Source of the DNA: a virus
Virus record (IMG/VR): IMGVR_UViG_3300046794_000505
Location: 21,777-85,776 of that record
DNA: 64,000 nucleotides
Reading direction: 5' to 3' (one strand)
This document shows positions 8,057-15,338 of this stretch, piece after piece. The position numbers and the translations under genes are program-made. The number at the start of each line of letters is the position of its first letter. The first letter of the stretch is position 1. The notes below the pieces were generated by a model. That model saw nothing but the letters and a program-made list of their open reading frames with translations. It made no database searches and had not been told where the DNA came from.

Positions 8057-8464
8057 TCATTGAGTCACGAGTGAGGTGGGGATCAACATCTCGCCATCTG
8101 AGTCCATAGACATCTTGGCGAGGACGATGCAGCGGGAGGCGGCGACCATGTGGTCTTGGCCGTCCATTGGGTAGTAGCGGCCGGGGATGCCTGGCTTGGC
8201 CACAACAGGTCCTGACTTACCAGCCGCATCCTTGGTGCCCAGTGTTGCGAAGTTCATTCGCCATTTCAGAATAAGCGGGCCGATATGATTCCAATCGGAA
8301 GAGGGGGAGAATCGGCGAAGATCGCCGATGCCGGTCCCTATCAGGATCATGTCCGTCTGGCAGGCTTCGGCGGTAAGAGGAAGCTCCAGCGCTCTTGCCA
8401 CAGCCCAGTCGAGCGCTATGCCCGTGAGCCGTGATATTTTTACAGCGACCATTTCAGCCGACAT
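8057..8464 (-). CDS. DUF2591 family (NinX-like) protein, second copy
   Basis: 135 residues. The markers seen at 368-742 recur: KISRLTGIALDWAVA at the N-terminus, DLRRFSPSSDWNHIGPLI in the middle and AASRCIVLAKMSMD at the C-terminus. It differs by an insertion (GKSGPVVAKPGIPGRYYPMD). Having two members on opposite strands suggests independent acquisition or old duplication. The start overlaps the previous stop (TGATG). Confidence 0.8.
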   Translation of the reverse strand: MSAEMVAVKISRLTGIALDWAVARALELPLTAEACQTDMILIGTGIGDLRRFSPSSDWNHIGPLILKWRMNFATLGTKDAAGKSGPVVAKPGIPGRYYPMDGQDHMVAASRCIVLAKMSMDSDGEMLIPTSLVTQ

Positions 8465-8682
8465 CAGTTTCCCTCCACATCCTCGGTGAAAAATTCAGGG
8501 GATAGATCATTCAGACCCAACCCATTGCCACAGGTCTCGCAGACAATCGGGTCGTAATCCGAGACCTGCGATCCATCCAAGTGGCGGCATGGTTCTGCAA
8601 TGACGGGATCTGTCAGTTGCGGCTGACTCGTTCGTTTGAAACAAGGTCCACCGCATCCGTTTACGTGCATCAGCGTCCACAT
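8464..8682 (-). CDS. Small zinc-ribbon-like protein
   Basis: 72 residues starting MWTLMHVNGCGGPC at a TAATG overlap with the upstream gene. Cys residues at CGGPC, EPCRH and CETCGNG suggest a metal-binding fold. The acidic C-terminus (DLSPEFFTEDVEGN) is unlike a typical DNA-binding tail. Function unknown. Confidence 0.6.
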   Translation of the reverse strand: MWTLMHVNGCGGPCFKRTSQPQLTDPVIAEPCRHLDGSQVSDYDPIVCETCGNGLGLNDLSPEFFTEDVEGN

Positions 8683-8894
8683 TATGCCTTGCTCCACTCG
8701 TCTGCGGTTGCGCGCGCCCAGCATTCGGCCGTCACGATAATGAAGTTCCTGGTTCCGGTCATGACCTTGTGCATCTCGCCGTCAAACTCGATATAGGTGT
8801 CGTTTTTACGGTGCTCGGGATGCCGATCAATCGTATCCAGCAACTTGCCAGGCTTGCCGTCGGCGCGGCGTTCGTGAATGTCGTATTGGCTCAT
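8682..8894 (-). CDS. Hypothetical phage protein
   Basis: 70 residues from MSQYDIHERRADG, with a strong ribosome site (AAAAAAGGAGCAAAAC). Probably a small beta-sheet protein (DTYIEFDGEMHKVMTGTRNFIIVTA). Unknown family. Confidence 0.65.
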   Translation of the reverse strand: MSQYDIHERRADGKPGKLLDTIDRHPEHRKNDTYIEFDGEMHKVMTGTRNFIIVTAECWARATADEWSKA

Positions 8895-9178
8895 GTTTTG
8901 CTCCTTTTTTCCGCAGGTAACCACGTTGAAGCCATGTCGGTCGGTCCATGGTCAGTTGGACTCGACGACTGAGAATCAGCACAAACCGGCCTCTGCCCCG
9001 GATACGGAACCGGTGCCTTGGCGAACAGTTCGCCGAACGCATTGAAGTCTTCGCAGCGGGCATCGCGCCAGATTGTTTCGCCCTCGTCGCGATACCTAAA
9101 ATCTAACACTTCGGCCTGCAACACGAGCTGCCCGAACCAGCCGACGCGGTAGCGGGTGCGTCCGGTTAGATTGCTCAT
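8891..9178 (-). CDS. Hypothetical phage protein
   Basis: 95 residues starting MSNLTGRTRYRVGW at an ATGA overlap with the upstream gene. The first half is a beta-rich domain (LVLQAEVLDFRYRDEGETIWRDA), followed by a Ser/Thr/Pro-rich tail. Similar small phage proteins exist, but I cannot name a family. Confidence 0.65.
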   Translation of the reverse strand: MSNLTGRTRYRVGWFGQLVLQAEVLDFRYRDEGETIWRDARCEDFNAFGELFAKAPVPYPGQRPVCADSQSSSPTDHGPTDMASTWLPAEKRSKT

Positions 9179-9528
9179 TGCCATTTCTCCAATCGTTCAG
9201 CCCAATCTGGCAGGTCAACAGTCTGACCGGCCAAGGCGTGAGTGCAGTCGCTCAGGAACTGGATGCGGCCGTCAGTGACGAACGAATGACAGATGGTTGG
9301 CGGATCACCCGGCTCATCGATAAACGTCGGATCGACAGCGGAACCGTGTTTGACCAGAACGCTAGGAGTGAAACTCGGCGCGTCGACATTATTGTTCCAA
9401 CCCCAACGCGGGCCAACTCCGGCACCGATCATGACGGTATGAGGCAAGTTGCACCCAGGACAAAAGAAAGTGATGTGCCCGTCATGGGCTGACGCCAGAA
9501 CACGGGATACGGCTACGAAGGCACTCAC
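9175..9528 (-). CDS. DUF6527-like phage protein
   Basis: 117 residues. Motifs FFCPGCNLPHTV, DAPSFTPSVLV, CHSFVTDGRIQFLSDCTHAL and AGQTVDLPDW are the landmarks of a phage family (DUF6527) with paired Cys and His residues that probably bind zinc. The start is GTG at 9528, overlapping the upstream TGA (GTGA); a TTG one codon earlier is also possible. Function not established. Confidence 0.75.
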   Translation of the reverse strand: MSAFVAVSRVLASAHDGHITFFCPGCNLPHTVMIGAGVGPRWGWNNNVDAPSFTPSVLVKHGSAVDPTFIDEPGDPPTICHSFVTDGRIQFLSDCTHALAGQTVDLPDWAERLEKWQ

Positions 9529-9713
9529 CAAACCACCTCCACGCCATCAGGCAGATGATGAGGTTGCGGGATCAATCGCGACCGGTTCAGATAATCCAGA
9601 ATCTGACGCATCGTATCGCGCTTGATACCTGGAAACCTGGCCAAGATGTCATCAAGTGACCAGTCGGCGAAATCCTGAAGTGCCCTGGCCTCGAGGACCT
9701 GCTCATCGGTCAT
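9525..9713 (-). CDS. Small HTH-like protein
   Basis: 62 residues from MTDEQVLEARALQDF, preceded by an excellent ribosome site (AAAGGAGG). A start 51 bases upstream is possible but has a poor site. WSLDDILARFPGIKRDTMRQILDYLNR reads as a helix-turn-helix with a Trp-Ser start as in resolvase-type HTHs, suggesting a small DNA-binding protein. Regulatory role inferred. Confidence 0.6.
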   Translation of the reverse strand: MTDEQVLEARALQDFADWSLDDILARFPGIKRDTMRQILDYLNRSRLIPQPHHLPDGVEVVW

Positions 9714-9760
9714 GATGGGAGCACCTCCTTTCCCGGTCATGGTGTGTCGTGCGCTTTGTT

Positions 9761-9874
9761 TCATTTCGCCACCTGCTCATGCCGTATCGCGCACGAACCA
9801 CCACGCGCCTCATCGTTCAGCTGCATGACGCCGAGGAGCAGCATCCCCGCGATTAAAATCGTCCACCAGTTCAT
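9761..9874 (-). CDS. Small membrane protein (37 aa)
   Basis: Starts MNWWTILIAGMLLLGVMQ with a ribosome site AAGGAG. One N-terminal hydrophobic segment is followed by a polar tail, so it is either a single-pass membrane protein or an exported peptide. Its start overlaps the stop of the upstream two-segment membrane protein. Confidence 0.55.
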   Translation of the reverse strand: MNWWTILIAGMLLLGVMQLNDEARGGSCAIRHEQVAK

Positions 9875-10038
9875 CAGCGTTGCTCCTTGTTGTTTTTGTG
9901 AAAGCAGATGTCGAGGCCGAGCAGGAAGACGCCCAAGCCGACGGTGATCCCGAGGCCGACATGCATGAGGCCGAATGCGAGGCCGGCGCCAACGGCGGGG
10001 ATAACGGCGAACAGTAGGCCGGCGAAAAAGTCGTTCAT
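9874..10038 (-). CDS. Small two-segment membrane protein (54 aa)
   Basis: Frame open from ATG at 10038 to TGA at 9874. Two hydrophobic Gly-rich segments (FFAGLLFAVIPAVGAGLAFG and VGLGITVGLGVFLLGLDI) are followed by a basic tail (FHKNNKEQR). This fits a small integral membrane protein; a holin or superinfection role is conceivable but unproven. Confidence 0.6.
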   Translation of the reverse strand: MNDFFAGLLFAVIPAVGAGLAFGLMHVGLGITVGLGVFLLGLDICFHKNNKEQR

Positions 10039-10040
10039 GG

Positions 10041-10280
10041 CTAATCCTCGGCGTACAAATTATGCAGTAACTGCCCAACTACTCCTGCCAGCTTGTAAAG
10101 CTCGTGGTTATTGCTCCAGCACGAATGAACACCATCACCTTCCTCCGTGTATGCCACCGCTACAGATCTGAGCTCACCACTTTTAGCTTTGGCCAGCAGC
10201 TCTTCAAGCAAATCGATTGAGTTCTGAACTGGTTCGCATTGATGATCTGGTGCGCCTGGAAATTTTTGTATATTCGTCAT
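10041..10280 (-). CDS. Hypothetical phage protein
   Basis: 79 residues. SIDLLEELLAKAKSGELRSVAVAYTEEGDGVHSCW resembles a widespread group of short phage and bacterial proteins in which a helix is followed by a beta strand with a GDGxHSCW-type turn. No function known. ATGA overlap with the upstream gene. Confidence 0.65.
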   Translation of the reverse strand: MTNIQKFPGAPDHQCEPVQNSIDLLEELLAKAKSGELRSVAVAYTEEGDGVHSCWSNNHELYKLAGVVGQLLHNLYAED

Positions 10281-10942
10281 TGTTCACCCTCGCTGCGCAA
10301 CCGTCGAGCATGCGCGATCAGATGTTCTCTGATCTGTTTTTTGGTCAGGCCTTGGGGGAGTAAATAGCGCTCGCCAGCCAGAGCCTTTTCCATGCGCTCC
10401 ATGTCGAAGTTGATGGTTGGCTCGTGGTGCACCTGATCGGCATCACCCACCATCGCATCACGCCCGCGGGCGCTGATGGCCTGGGATTTCTCGCAGCTGA
10501 TGTTCATGATGGCGTCCACCATGGGAGGCGCTGACACGACTCGTTGGTTTTCCTGGCCGAGGGCCATAGCATCCATTTTTGGACACGGAAGTCCTGACAT
10601 TCCTGGATGGTGACCGCCGCATGCCAGGCAGCGGTTGCTGATATTGGCGTGCAACTTGAGAGCAGGCGACCTGCTATCGATCAACGCATCAGCTGCACAC
10701 TCGCAAGCGTCGATATCTGACGATTGATCGCGGATTGAGGCCAAGGCTTGGCGCAGGGCTGCGATTTCTGATTTCTGCTCAGCGATGAGCGCTGAGGCCG
10801 CACCGGCCAACTCTGCCGCAGAATTCCTGGCATCGCGATGACCTAACTTATAGGCCTCCACTTTATTCGCCAACAGGTCATATTCAAGTCCAGCCGGGAC
10901 TGGAATGCGCATGATCAGGCTTGATAGTGATAGAGCGCTCAT
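10277..10942 (-). CDS. Hypothetical protein with coiled coil and CxxC-GGHHP segment
   Basis: 221 residues. An N-terminal coiled coil (SALIAEQKSEIAALRQALASI) is followed by Cys-rich stretches (DACECAAD; RCLACGGHHPGMSGLPCP), a segment seen in many phage and bacterial hypothetical proteins and possibly metal-binding. The C-terminus has an EQ-rich basic helix. Both ends are coupled to neighbours by ATGA overlaps. Confidence 0.6.
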   Translation of the reverse strand: MSALSLSSLIMRIPVPAGLEYDLLANKVEAYKLGHRDARNSAAELAGAASALIAEQKSEIAALRQALASIRDQSSDIDACECAADALIDSRSPALKLHANISNRCLACGGHHPGMSGLPCPKMDAMALGQENQRVVSAPPMVDAIMNISCEKSQAISARGRDAMVGDADQVHHEPTINFDMERMEKALAGERYLLPQGLTKKQIREHLIAHARRLRSEGEQ

Positions 10943-11085
10943 GACTTCACCTCACCCTTGGCGGGCACGCTATTGGCCATTTTCTGCCGTTTCTCTTCAC
11001 GCAGCTGCAGATAGATCCAGAGATAGGCCAAAGCCATCCCCAGCCATGCGCAAGCCCATCTCCATTTGATCAGCAAGGCGATCAT
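10939..11085 (-). CDS. Small single-pass membrane protein (48 aa)
   Basis: From ATG at 11085 (ribosome site GGAGG) to TGA at 10939. Trp-rich hydrophobic N-terminal half (LLIKWRWACAWLGMALAYLW) and a basic cytoplasmic-type tail (LREEKRQKM). Start and stop both overlap neighbouring genes, which supports it as a real gene. Confidence 0.6.
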   Translation of the reverse strand: MIALLIKWRWACAWLGMALAYLWIYLQLREEKRQKMANSVPAKGEVKS

Positions 11086-11561
11086 GACTGCGCCTCCTTG
11101 CTGATGGACATATCAATCAGCCAGTCGATTTCTTCCATGCTTTCGGCTGATGAAAAATCAATCTCATCCTTGGAGTTTCGTAGGAACCGATACCGGCGCG
11201 CCTCTGCGGCCAGGACCTCAAGAGCTCTACTTGCGACTTCGGCCTGTCCGCGGAGTTCTTCGACTTCTGCCTTGAGCTGTTCGGTTTCGCCGAACAACTG
11301 GTCGCGCTCGGCGATCAGGGCCAGGAGTTTGGGAAGTGCATTCACCGCAGCAACGGCCAACCAGGAATCGCGCTTATAGCTGAAGTGTGCCCACGGCTCT
11401 TCTTTGGTCCACGGCTTACCGATCTGGAAGACTTCAATCGGCTCGCAGATGCCACCCATACTTTGCGCAGTCTCGGCCCAATGGCCTGGCTTGTGTTCGG
11501 CCTGCTCGATAGCGCGACTCAGCGCCTCAGCCAGCCTCTTCAGTTCGCTATGGTCGGTCAT
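11082..11561 (-). CDS. Hypothetical coiled-coil phage protein
   Basis: 159 residues from MTDHSELKRLAEALSRAI; the ATG overlaps the stop of the small upstream gene. A central WLAVAAVNALPKLLALIAERDQL, then a long coiled coil (LKAEVEELRGQAEVASRALEVL) and YRFLR match the many phage proteins of the Ead/Ea22-like type, where the YRWLR segment recurs. Function unknown. Confidence 0.65.
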   Translation of the reverse strand: MTDHSELKRLAEALSRAIEQAEHKPGHWAETAQSMGGICEPIEVFQIGKPWTKEEPWAHFSYKRDSWLAVAAVNALPKLLALIAERDQLFGETEQLKAEVEELRGQAEVASRALEVLAAEARRYRFLRNSKDEIDFSSAESMEEIDWLIDMSISKEAQS

Positions 11562-11722
11562 TTGCATTGCTCTAGCGCTACTGAAAGGCCATCCATTTTC
11601 GATATTACCGCTACGCACAAGATCGTCATTTTCCTAGAGCTTTCAGCAACAACCCAGATTGACCCAAAGACGAAGACGATCAAAAAAATCGCAAATAGAA
11701 AATCTTTAACTGATTTCATCAT
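11558..11722 (-). CDS. Small membrane protein (54 aa)
   Basis: Starts MMKSVKDFLFAIFLIVFVFG with ribosome site GAGGATCTGA. One strong N-terminal transmembrane segment is followed by a mixed tail ending LEQCK. The stop overlaps the start of the next gene. Between this gene and the upstream stop there is also a 12-codon coupled frame starting at 11744, possibly a translational bridge. Confidence 0.55.
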   Translation of the reverse strand: MMKSVKDFLFAIFLIVFVFGSIWVVAESSRKMTILCVAVISKMDGLSVALEQCK

Positions 11723-11740
11723 TCAGATCCTCGCTGCTAA

Positions 11741-11989
11741 TCATGACTTCTGCTCCTCTCGCCGCACCAGTTCGATCAGGCCGTCAGGTGTTTCGGTGAT
11801 ACGAATCCCCTGCGGGAGAACTCGCCGCAGCTCGGCCATGGTCGAGACCTTACTCGGCTCCGTCGCCAGATAGTTCTGCAGTTCGGCGCGCAGGGCGGCC
11901 TCGCGGCTCAGCGCCCGCCAGTAACGCCAGATCAGTAACGCCTGAGACACCAAGAGTGGAACCACATACACCATCTGATCATTGCTCAT
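11741..11989 (-). CDS. Membrane-anchored small protein
   Basis: 82 residues from MSNDQMVYVVPLLVSQALLIW, an N-terminal membrane segment, then an amphipathic helix (YWRALSREAALRAELQNYLA) and a soluble domain (MAELRRVLPQGIRITETPDGLIELVRR). Overlaps the upstream stop by 11 bases. Unknown function; the layout is that of an inner-membrane-tethered phage protein. Confidence 0.6.
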   Translation of the reverse strand: MSNDQMVYVVPLLVSQALLIWRYWRALSREAALRAELQNYLATEPSKVSTMAELRRVLPQGIRITETPDGLIELVRREEQKS

Positions 11990-12215
11990 GCTGTTCCCCA
12001 TGCTGGCCGACGATATCGCCGAGCTCAAGTTCGAAAGAGATCTTTTCAAGCGAGGTATCCATCGCTTGGATGATGCTGATCACCGGCATCCCGGCCTCGT
12101 TGATTTCTACGCTGCAGTCGTAGCCATCGCGCTTGAGGGCATCGACCAGGTGGATTGCCATGCGGCGAGTTTCGGCGGAACGGTTTTTCGGCGGCGTGAT
12201 GGCGGTGACGGTCAT
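11979..12215 (-). CDS. Hypothetical phage protein
   Basis: 78 residues. RMAIHLVDALKRDGYDCSVEINEAGMPVISI suggests one alpha/beta unit, then an acidic helix. ATGA coupling at its start. No family recognised. Confidence 0.6.
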   Translation of the reverse strand: MTVTAITPPKNRSAETRRMAIHLVDALKRDGYDCSVEINEAGMPVISIIQAMDTSLEKISFELELGDIVGQHGEQHEQ

Positions 12216-12574
12216 GATTTCAGCGCTCGAAGGAAGGCGAAGACCAGGCGATCAGACTCTTTGGGGTCTAGGCCAAGTCCATGCGAGAACTGCTCGTAGT
12301 AGGCCTCAAGGATTGCCGAATGTTTTTCGTTATAAGCACGGACCGTCAGCAGGAACTGATTTTCCAGATGGTAAGTGAAGCTGCCAAGGATCAGGATCCG
12401 CTCAATGCCCGGCCCTAAAGCTGGAGCACCTCCCTGATATGGCGTGTAGTTCGGGTCTCTCGCCACATCGAATTCATACCCGCCGCGCCGATGGAAACAA
12501 CTCTCGGCATACACACCCACCTCAACGATGGCGATCAGCCTGGACCCGTCCGAAGAACTCAGGAGCGCCTTCAT
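12212..12574 (-). CDS. Hypothetical phage protein
   Basis: 120 residues; alpha/beta composition with an aromatic-rich middle (YEFDVARDPNYTPYQG) and C-terminal helices (YNEKHSAILEAYYEQF). Coupled by ATGA to both neighbours. Unknown. Confidence 0.6.
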   Translation of the reverse strand: MKALLSSSDGSRLIAIVEVGVYAESCFHRRGGYEFDVARDPNYTPYQGGAPALGPGIERILILGSFTYHLENQFLLTVRAYNEKHSAILEAYYEQFSHGLGLDPKESDRLVFAFLRALKS

Positions 12575-12792
12575 TCGGCATGCCCTCCGCTGATCAGCTG
12601 ATTACCAACAGACACCTTCAGCAGATCCAAAACGGCCAGCACGTCAGAAACTCGCATCCCGATGCTGGTGACATAGATCTTCGCGGCCAGCACCCCGCGC
12701 AGCTCATCCATCCGCTCCGTTCGCTCGATCTGCTTCAGCTCCGCATCTTCGCGGGACATCTTCGCTTGGGTGAAACTCAGGACTTGGCTCAT
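12571..12792 (-). CDS. Hypothetical small helical protein
   Basis: 73 residues starting MSQVLSFTQAKMSREDAEL at a TGATG overlap. Charged N-terminal helices, then a hydrophobic C-terminal half (VSDVLAVLDLLKVSVG). Unknown family. Confidence 0.6.
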   Translation of the reverse strand: MSQVLSFTQAKMSREDAELKQIERTERMDELRGVLAAKIYVTSIGMRVSDVLAVLDLLKVSVGNQLISGGHAE

Positions 12793-13391
12793 CACAACCT
12801 CGCTTCAAAGGTCATACCGATTTCGGAGTTGAGTTTTTTCAGGCGTTCCATGATACGCATGGCAACTTCGGGTGATTCTTGAGAAATTTCGGCCAGGACC
12901 GAATCGTAAAAGCTTTGCATTCGCCTCAAATCCCATACTTCCTGCATCGCCTTCAGCGCCGTCTCCAGCAATTTCTGCCGTAGCGAAACCGACTGCGTTA
13001 GATATTTCGGCAGCTTGATGCGACCCGTCTTGGTATCCATTGAGAATTGTCTCAGTGTCTCAGCGTCAGCGTACAAATCCTCAAGCCGCTGCATGAAATC
13101 CATGTTGCCTGAAGCGCGCGGCCGGCCGACATAATCCGGTGACGGTGCAGCCGGCAAATGCTCGCCAATCTCAAGCGCTATCGCGGCTGACTCGGTCAAG
13201 CGCTGGGTTTTTTGGTCGACGTGGCCAACCAATTCCTTGCAGGAGTGGATCCAGCGATACCAGGACGCAATGGGAACTCCGTGATATTTTTCTCGGAGTT
13301 TCTTGAGACCTTTCTCATTTCCTTCGGCTAAAAGCTTGGCAATCTCAGTAAACGCCTGTAGTCGAAGCTGCTCTCTGTTCGTAACGGCCAT
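12792..13391 (-). CDS. HTH-containing phage protein, possible small terminase or DNA-binding protein
   Basis: 199 residues. The N-terminus (FTEIAKLLAEGNEKGLKKLREKYHGVPIASWYRWI) resembles a helix-turn-helix of the sort found in small terminases and phage DNA-binding proteins (SxxTxYRWI-like recognition helix). A basic linker, VGRPRASG, is followed by a long helical C-terminal half. No small terminase is otherwise evident in the window, so this is a candidate, but it lies 7 kb from the large subunit. Moderate confidence in DNA binding, low in the terminase role. Confidence 0.55.
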   Translation of the reverse strand: MAVTNREQLRLQAFTEIAKLLAEGNEKGLKKLREKYHGVPIASWYRWIHSCKELVGHVDQKTQRLTESAAIALEIGEHLPAAPSPDYVGRPRASGNMDFMQRLEDLYADAETLRQFSMDTKTGRIKLPKYLTQSVSLRQKLLETALKAMQEVWDLRRMQSFYDSVLAEISQESPEVAMRIMERLKKLNSEIGMTFEARL

Positions 13392-13436
13392 TTATCGCAT
13401 TCCGGCAGTTGAAATTTACATTACCAGATACAACTA

Positions 13437-13970
13437 TCACTCATCAAGAGTGTTATGTCCAGTAGCTGCATCGACAAAAGCCTGGATATCTGACCGATAA
13501 GCGCCGTACCTATGCACGGTGGCGATAAATTCCTCAACGTCGTGCCCACGGAGTGCCCAGCGCGCTTTGCCCGTTTCCTCGTCCTGCATCGGTTCGCCGT
13601 CGGCGTTGAACTTGAGCTGCATGTGACAGGTTTCGTGATAAATGAGAATTTCTTTCATTAACGGCGTGTAGCTCTCCCACAGCTCGTTGTCGAGCGTCAC
13701 CAGAAAGTCCGGCACCCTCCCGAACATCTCCTCGAGCATCCACACGAAGAAGTTCTTCAGCATCCCTTGGACCTTCGGCAGGTGACATTGCCCCTCGACC
13801 ATCCGTCCACCCATCACCAGCGAATCGGTGCGCATCAGGAACTCGACGTCGACCTCCCAGGTCTTCAGGAATTCAAGCTCCTCACACGAGTTGATCAACC
13901 GCTTGAAAATCGCGGCTGGCTGGTCATCGCCAGGCTCTGGACGCTTGTACATGCCAATGGACTCGCTCAA
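13437..13970 (-). CDS. Putative phage metallopeptidase
   Basis: 177 residues. The sequence YHETCHMQ (H112, E113, H116) is an HExxH zinc site, and a downstream GHDVEEF supplies the third ligand seen in the PhageMetallopep family (putative phage metallopeptidases, PF18894 type). These are predicted zinc proteases of unknown target. The start is probably TTG at 13970, overlapping the upstream TGA; ATG at 13952 is an alternative. Confidence 0.75.
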   Translation of the reverse strand: MSESIGMYKRPEPGDDQPAAIFKRLINSCEELEFLKTWEVDVEFLMRTDSLVMGGRMVEGQCHLPKVQGMLKNFFVWMLEEMFGRVPDFLVTLDNELWESYTPLMKEILIYHETCHMQLKFNADGEPMQDEETGKARWALRGHDVEEFIATVHRYGAYRSDIQAFVDAATGHNTLDE

Positions 13971-14218
13971 TTTTGTTCCACCACGATGGTTCCGGGGAAG
14001 CTGGCGTCACGTTTGGAATTCACCACACAGCGAAGCCTGGCATCCCTTCCTGACTTCATCGTCGCTCCGCAGGCGCACAGATACCGATAACCGTCCTGCG
14101 CGTCTCCTGCGCTCTCTGGCGAGCTTTGACCGCAGTTAGAGCACTCGTACCGTTTCCCGTCGAACAGGATCCGTCCCAAGCAGTTTCGGCAGCAGTGGTC
14201 AGTCAGCTGGTAGGTCAT
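13967..14218 (-). CDS. Zinc-ribbon protein
   Basis: 83 residues with Cys pairs CCRNC, CSNC and LCACG, forming one or two zinc ribbons, then a basic stretch (KSGRDARLRC). The first gene product after the Cys-rich 186-residue protein in the same transcript; probably nucleic-acid-binding. Confidence 0.6.
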   Translation of the reverse strand: MTYQLTDHCCRNCLGRILFDGKRYECSNCGQSSPESAGDAQDGYRYLCACGATMKSGRDARLRCVVNSKRDASFPGTIVVEQN

Positions 14219-14219
14219 G

Positions 14220-14780
14220 TCAGAACAGGCTCAGTTGGATGGCTGAAGGGCGAACACGGCCACGAAACCCGACGATGGCTCGGTCCTTGGATCGTTTGGC
14301 AGCGGCCAGGATGACTTCGAGCATCCCGGTGGCGATGAATTGCTGGAGTTTGGCGCGGCGTTTGCCGTCTCGAACGAGGGCCTGCATGGGGTACACGACG
14401 GCGCAGTGGATGGGCTTGGTGCCTTTGGCGTTTCGGCCCTTGAGGACTTCGTATTCCCGATTTTTGCAGCTGATGCAAACGCTGGCACCGATCAGCCGTC
14501 GCCCCGTATTCCCGCATCGGACGCACTCGGTCGATTCCTGAAACTTGGTCCTTGGCACGAAGTCATCGATCCCGGCGTGCATGGCACCGGTGGGGCAGTT
14601 GCGGCAGTAGTGGCGGGTATCCCGTTCCTCGTCCTGCCGAGCGTACCGGGCGACGGTGAACTGACTGGCACAGGCGGTCGCAGAGAGGGTGGCATTGCCC
14701 GGCATTCGTGGACAGACGAAGTACTTCCCTGGTGCCCCGGGGATTTCGATGTACTCGATCGGCTCGCTGGTCTGGGTCAT
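14220..14780 (-). CDS. Cys-rich protein with two zinc-finger segments
   Basis: 186 residues and first gene of the long leftward operon. Cys clusters: YFVCPRMP, HYCRNCPTG, CVRCGNTG and CISCKNRE. An HTH-like basic C-terminus (LVRDGKRRAKLQQFIATGMLEVILAAAKRSKDRAIVGF) follows. A CVRCG...CISCKNRE arrangement with an RR turn is typical of phage late-gene or transcription-related zinc proteins. As promoter-proximal gene in a divergent region it may be a regulator; inferred. Confidence 0.6.
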   Translation of the reverse strand: MTQTSEPIEYIEIPGAPGKYFVCPRMPGNATLSATACASQFTVARYARQDEERDTRHYCRNCPTGAMHAGIDDFVPRTKFQESTECVRCGNTGRRLIGASVCISCKNREYEVLKGRNAKGTKPIHCAVVYPMQALVRDGKRRAKLQQFIATGMLEVILAAAKRSKDRAIVGFRGRVRPSAIQLSLF

Positions 14781-15338
14781 GAGGTCTTGTCGTGATTGGA
14801 TCCGCTGGCGTCGAGTGTAAAGGTTTTGAGCCTAAAAACTAGGGGTTTGCGGGTTAAGGCGTCAAAAATTGGTCCTTGAACGTCAAAAAAAACCGTTATC
14901 GCCTCGTTATGCCAAAGTGTTAGCTATGAAACCCAATGGAATCAGGGCTTTATATAATAATAATAACATTTTTAACTTTATAATAATAATATAGACCATA
15001 TAGGATTATTCCTCATATGGTGTAGTGTAGTGTAGGTATACCCATACACACACTACACTACAGTGTATTTTTATATAAAGGGGTCTATCTATCCTTACGC
15101 CTGCAATGCGTCTATATCGTTATGTTCCTATGTAAATCAACAACTTACCAGAAAACATGGGAAAATCACCAAATTCCAAAGCGACCTAAACCCCAATAAA
15201 TGCTGAGCCTGGAACCCTTCAAGATACACACAGTGCTTCCATTGGCTGAGATTTATAGATTTTTAATTATCTGGTTTACTGAGTTTATTTTTTGTGATTT
15301 GATGAATGATGCCATCAAAACCGAAAAAAGGACCAACC
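14781..15338. other. 558-base divergent AT-rich region without a confident gene
   Basis: The region separates the leftward 14780 operon from the rightward 15339 pair. It contains T/A-rich runs (14950-15000, with repeated ATAATA units and two TATAAT matches at 14953 and 14979), an inverted repeat at 15021-15062, and several A/T tracts up to 15310. It is much lower in GC than its surroundings. It must hold divergent promoters and could hold a replication origin (duplex unwinding element next to iteron-like repeats). No credible ORF. Confidence 0.6.
15021..15062. repeat. Inverted repeat of TGTAG/CTACA iterons
   Basis: Three head-to-tail TGTAG units (15021-15035) face two CTACA units (15053-15062). 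Together they form a perfect 13-bp inverted repeat (15021-15033 with 15050-15062) around a 16-base centre. This is a likely protein-binding site or DNA cruciform in the AT-rich divergent region. Confidence 0.65.
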
